In this document: positions 63,667-64,000 of the stretch, in pieces
Position numbering within the stretch: position 1 is the stretch's first letter
Layout of the letters: the number at the start of each line of letters is the position of its first letter
Assembly: GCA_947378305.1 (NCBI GenBank)
Contig: CANCJJ010000003.1
Span: forward strand, 62,001-126,000
DNA: 64,000 nucleotides
Reading direction: 5' to 3'
Source: Phenylobacterium aquaticum
GTDB taxonomy: Bacteria > Pseudomonadota > Alphaproteobacteria > Caulobacterales > Caulobacteraceae
The notes under the pieces: generated by a model
Databases searched by the model: none
What the model saw: only the letters and a program-made list of their open reading frames with translations
What the model was told of the DNA's origin: nothing
Translations under genes and position numbers: made by a program

Positions 63667-64000
63667 ATGGCCAAGTTAATCGCTGAAAACCGTCGCGCGC
63701 GGTACGATTACTTCCTGGAAGAATCCTTCGAGGCAGGCCTGGCCTTGACCGGCACGGAAGTGAAATCGCTCAGGAACGGGCGGGCGAATATCGCAGAATC
63801 CTATGCCTCAGTCGAAGGCCGGGATGTCTATCTGATCAATGCCGACATTCCCCCCTATGCCCAAGCCAACCGGTTCAATCACGAGCCCCGCAGACACCGC
63901 AAATTGCTCCTGCATCGCAAGCAACTGGACAAGCTGATTGGCGCGGTTCAGCGCGAGGGCCGGACCCTGATCCCGACCAAGCTCTACTGGAACGAAAAAG
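63667..64000 (+). CDS. smpB: SsrA-binding protein SmpB (3' end beyond window)
   Basis: From the ATG at 63667 the frame runs open to the right edge, giving about 111 residues. It has [19 protein letters not shown], then [18 protein letters not shown] and [13 protein letters not shown], which are diagnostic of SmpB. The basic C-terminal tail that reads the empty ribosomal A-site is not in the window. SmpB delivers tmRNA to stalled ribosomes. It directly follows dapA. Confidence 0.95.
   Translation, partial: MAKLIAENRRARYDYFLEESFEAGLALTGTEVKSLRNGRANIAESYASVEGRDVYLINADIPPYAQANRFNHEPRRHRKLLLHRKQLDKLIGAVQREGRTLIPTKLYWNEK

Noticed and set aside
1-64000. tRNA, rRNA, CRISPR arrays, insertion sequences, prophage or integrative elements
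   Set aside because: No cloverleaf, repeat-spacer array, transposase, integrase or attachment-type direct repeat was found when reading the gaps; gene order and codon style look uniformly chromosomal.

Overview
The window is a GC-rich, gene-dense bacterial chromosome segment with almost no intergenic space. I read it as an alphaproteobacterium close to the Caulobacterales. The grounds are: a FliX gene divergent from flgI with sigma-54 and CtrA-like signals between them; a DipM-like LysM/LytM protein next to surE-pcm and yajC-secDF; a stand-alone rod-binding (FlgJ N-terminal only) protein with a FlbY/FlgN-like partner; a GTTC-N7-GTTC SOS box before uvrA; a single-cysteine DksA; and type-II lumazine synthase behind an FMN riboswitch. 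I see no rRNA, tRNA, CRISPR array, insertion sequence, integrase or prophage gene. Species cannot be fixed from this window.

Layout. 1-2772 (minus): an operon of circularly permuted ATP-grasp, alpha-E protein and a transglutaminase-like protein cut by the left edge. 2990-8958 (plus): tamA-tamB, the outer-membrane/periplasmic assembly pair. 8964-10105 (minus): xth and erpA. 10187-19491 (plus): a long run dgt, SPOR protein, nagZ, scpA, scpB, tatA, tatB, tatC, serS, surE, pcm, many overlapping by 4 bp; then the six-LysM DipM-like protein (19595-21757). After a minus-strand DUF815 ATPase come yajC-secD-secF, a Mth938/NDUFAF3-like protein, a PuuD-type membrane protein with a clear terminator, and an NDUFAF6-like squalene/phytoene-synthase-fold protein. 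27423-34539 is mostly minus strand: trmFO, a GST, uvrA with a LexA box, a thioesterase and ribH2 under an FMN riboswitch; one membrane protein of unknown function faces the other way. 34898-38081 (minus): a secreted M19 dipeptidase and the flagellar genes flbY-like, flgJ-N and flgI. 38296-44816 (plus): fliX, dksA, an aminotransferase, nadE, a secreted Ig-like protein and an Atm1-type ABC exporter. 44813-49142 (minus): an RND efflux permease with its adaptor. Then gloA, a TPR-sulfotransferase, the EF-P modification genes epmB-epmA facing efp, a BaiN-type flavoprotein, an MBL hydrolase, hrpB, two rRNA/tRNA-type methyltransferases, a soluble lytic transglycosylase, dapA and the start of smpB.

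How it fits together. Most of the content is envelope biogenesis and protein export (TamAB, Tat, SecDF-YajC, DipM, NagZ, Slt), chromosome segregation (ScpAB), flagellar assembly control and translation quality (EF-P with its modifiers, DksA, TrmFO, SmpB). No obviously new mobile or defence system is present. The parts I find most worth following up are: NDUFAF3- and NDUFAF6-like complex-I assembly homologues next to secDF; the ATP-grasp/alpha-E/transglutaminase operon, whose product is unknown; the overlapping regulatory signals between flgI and fliX; a thioesterase placed under FMN riboswitch control; and the duplicated LysM pairs with a catalytically degenerate LytM domain in the DipM-like protein.
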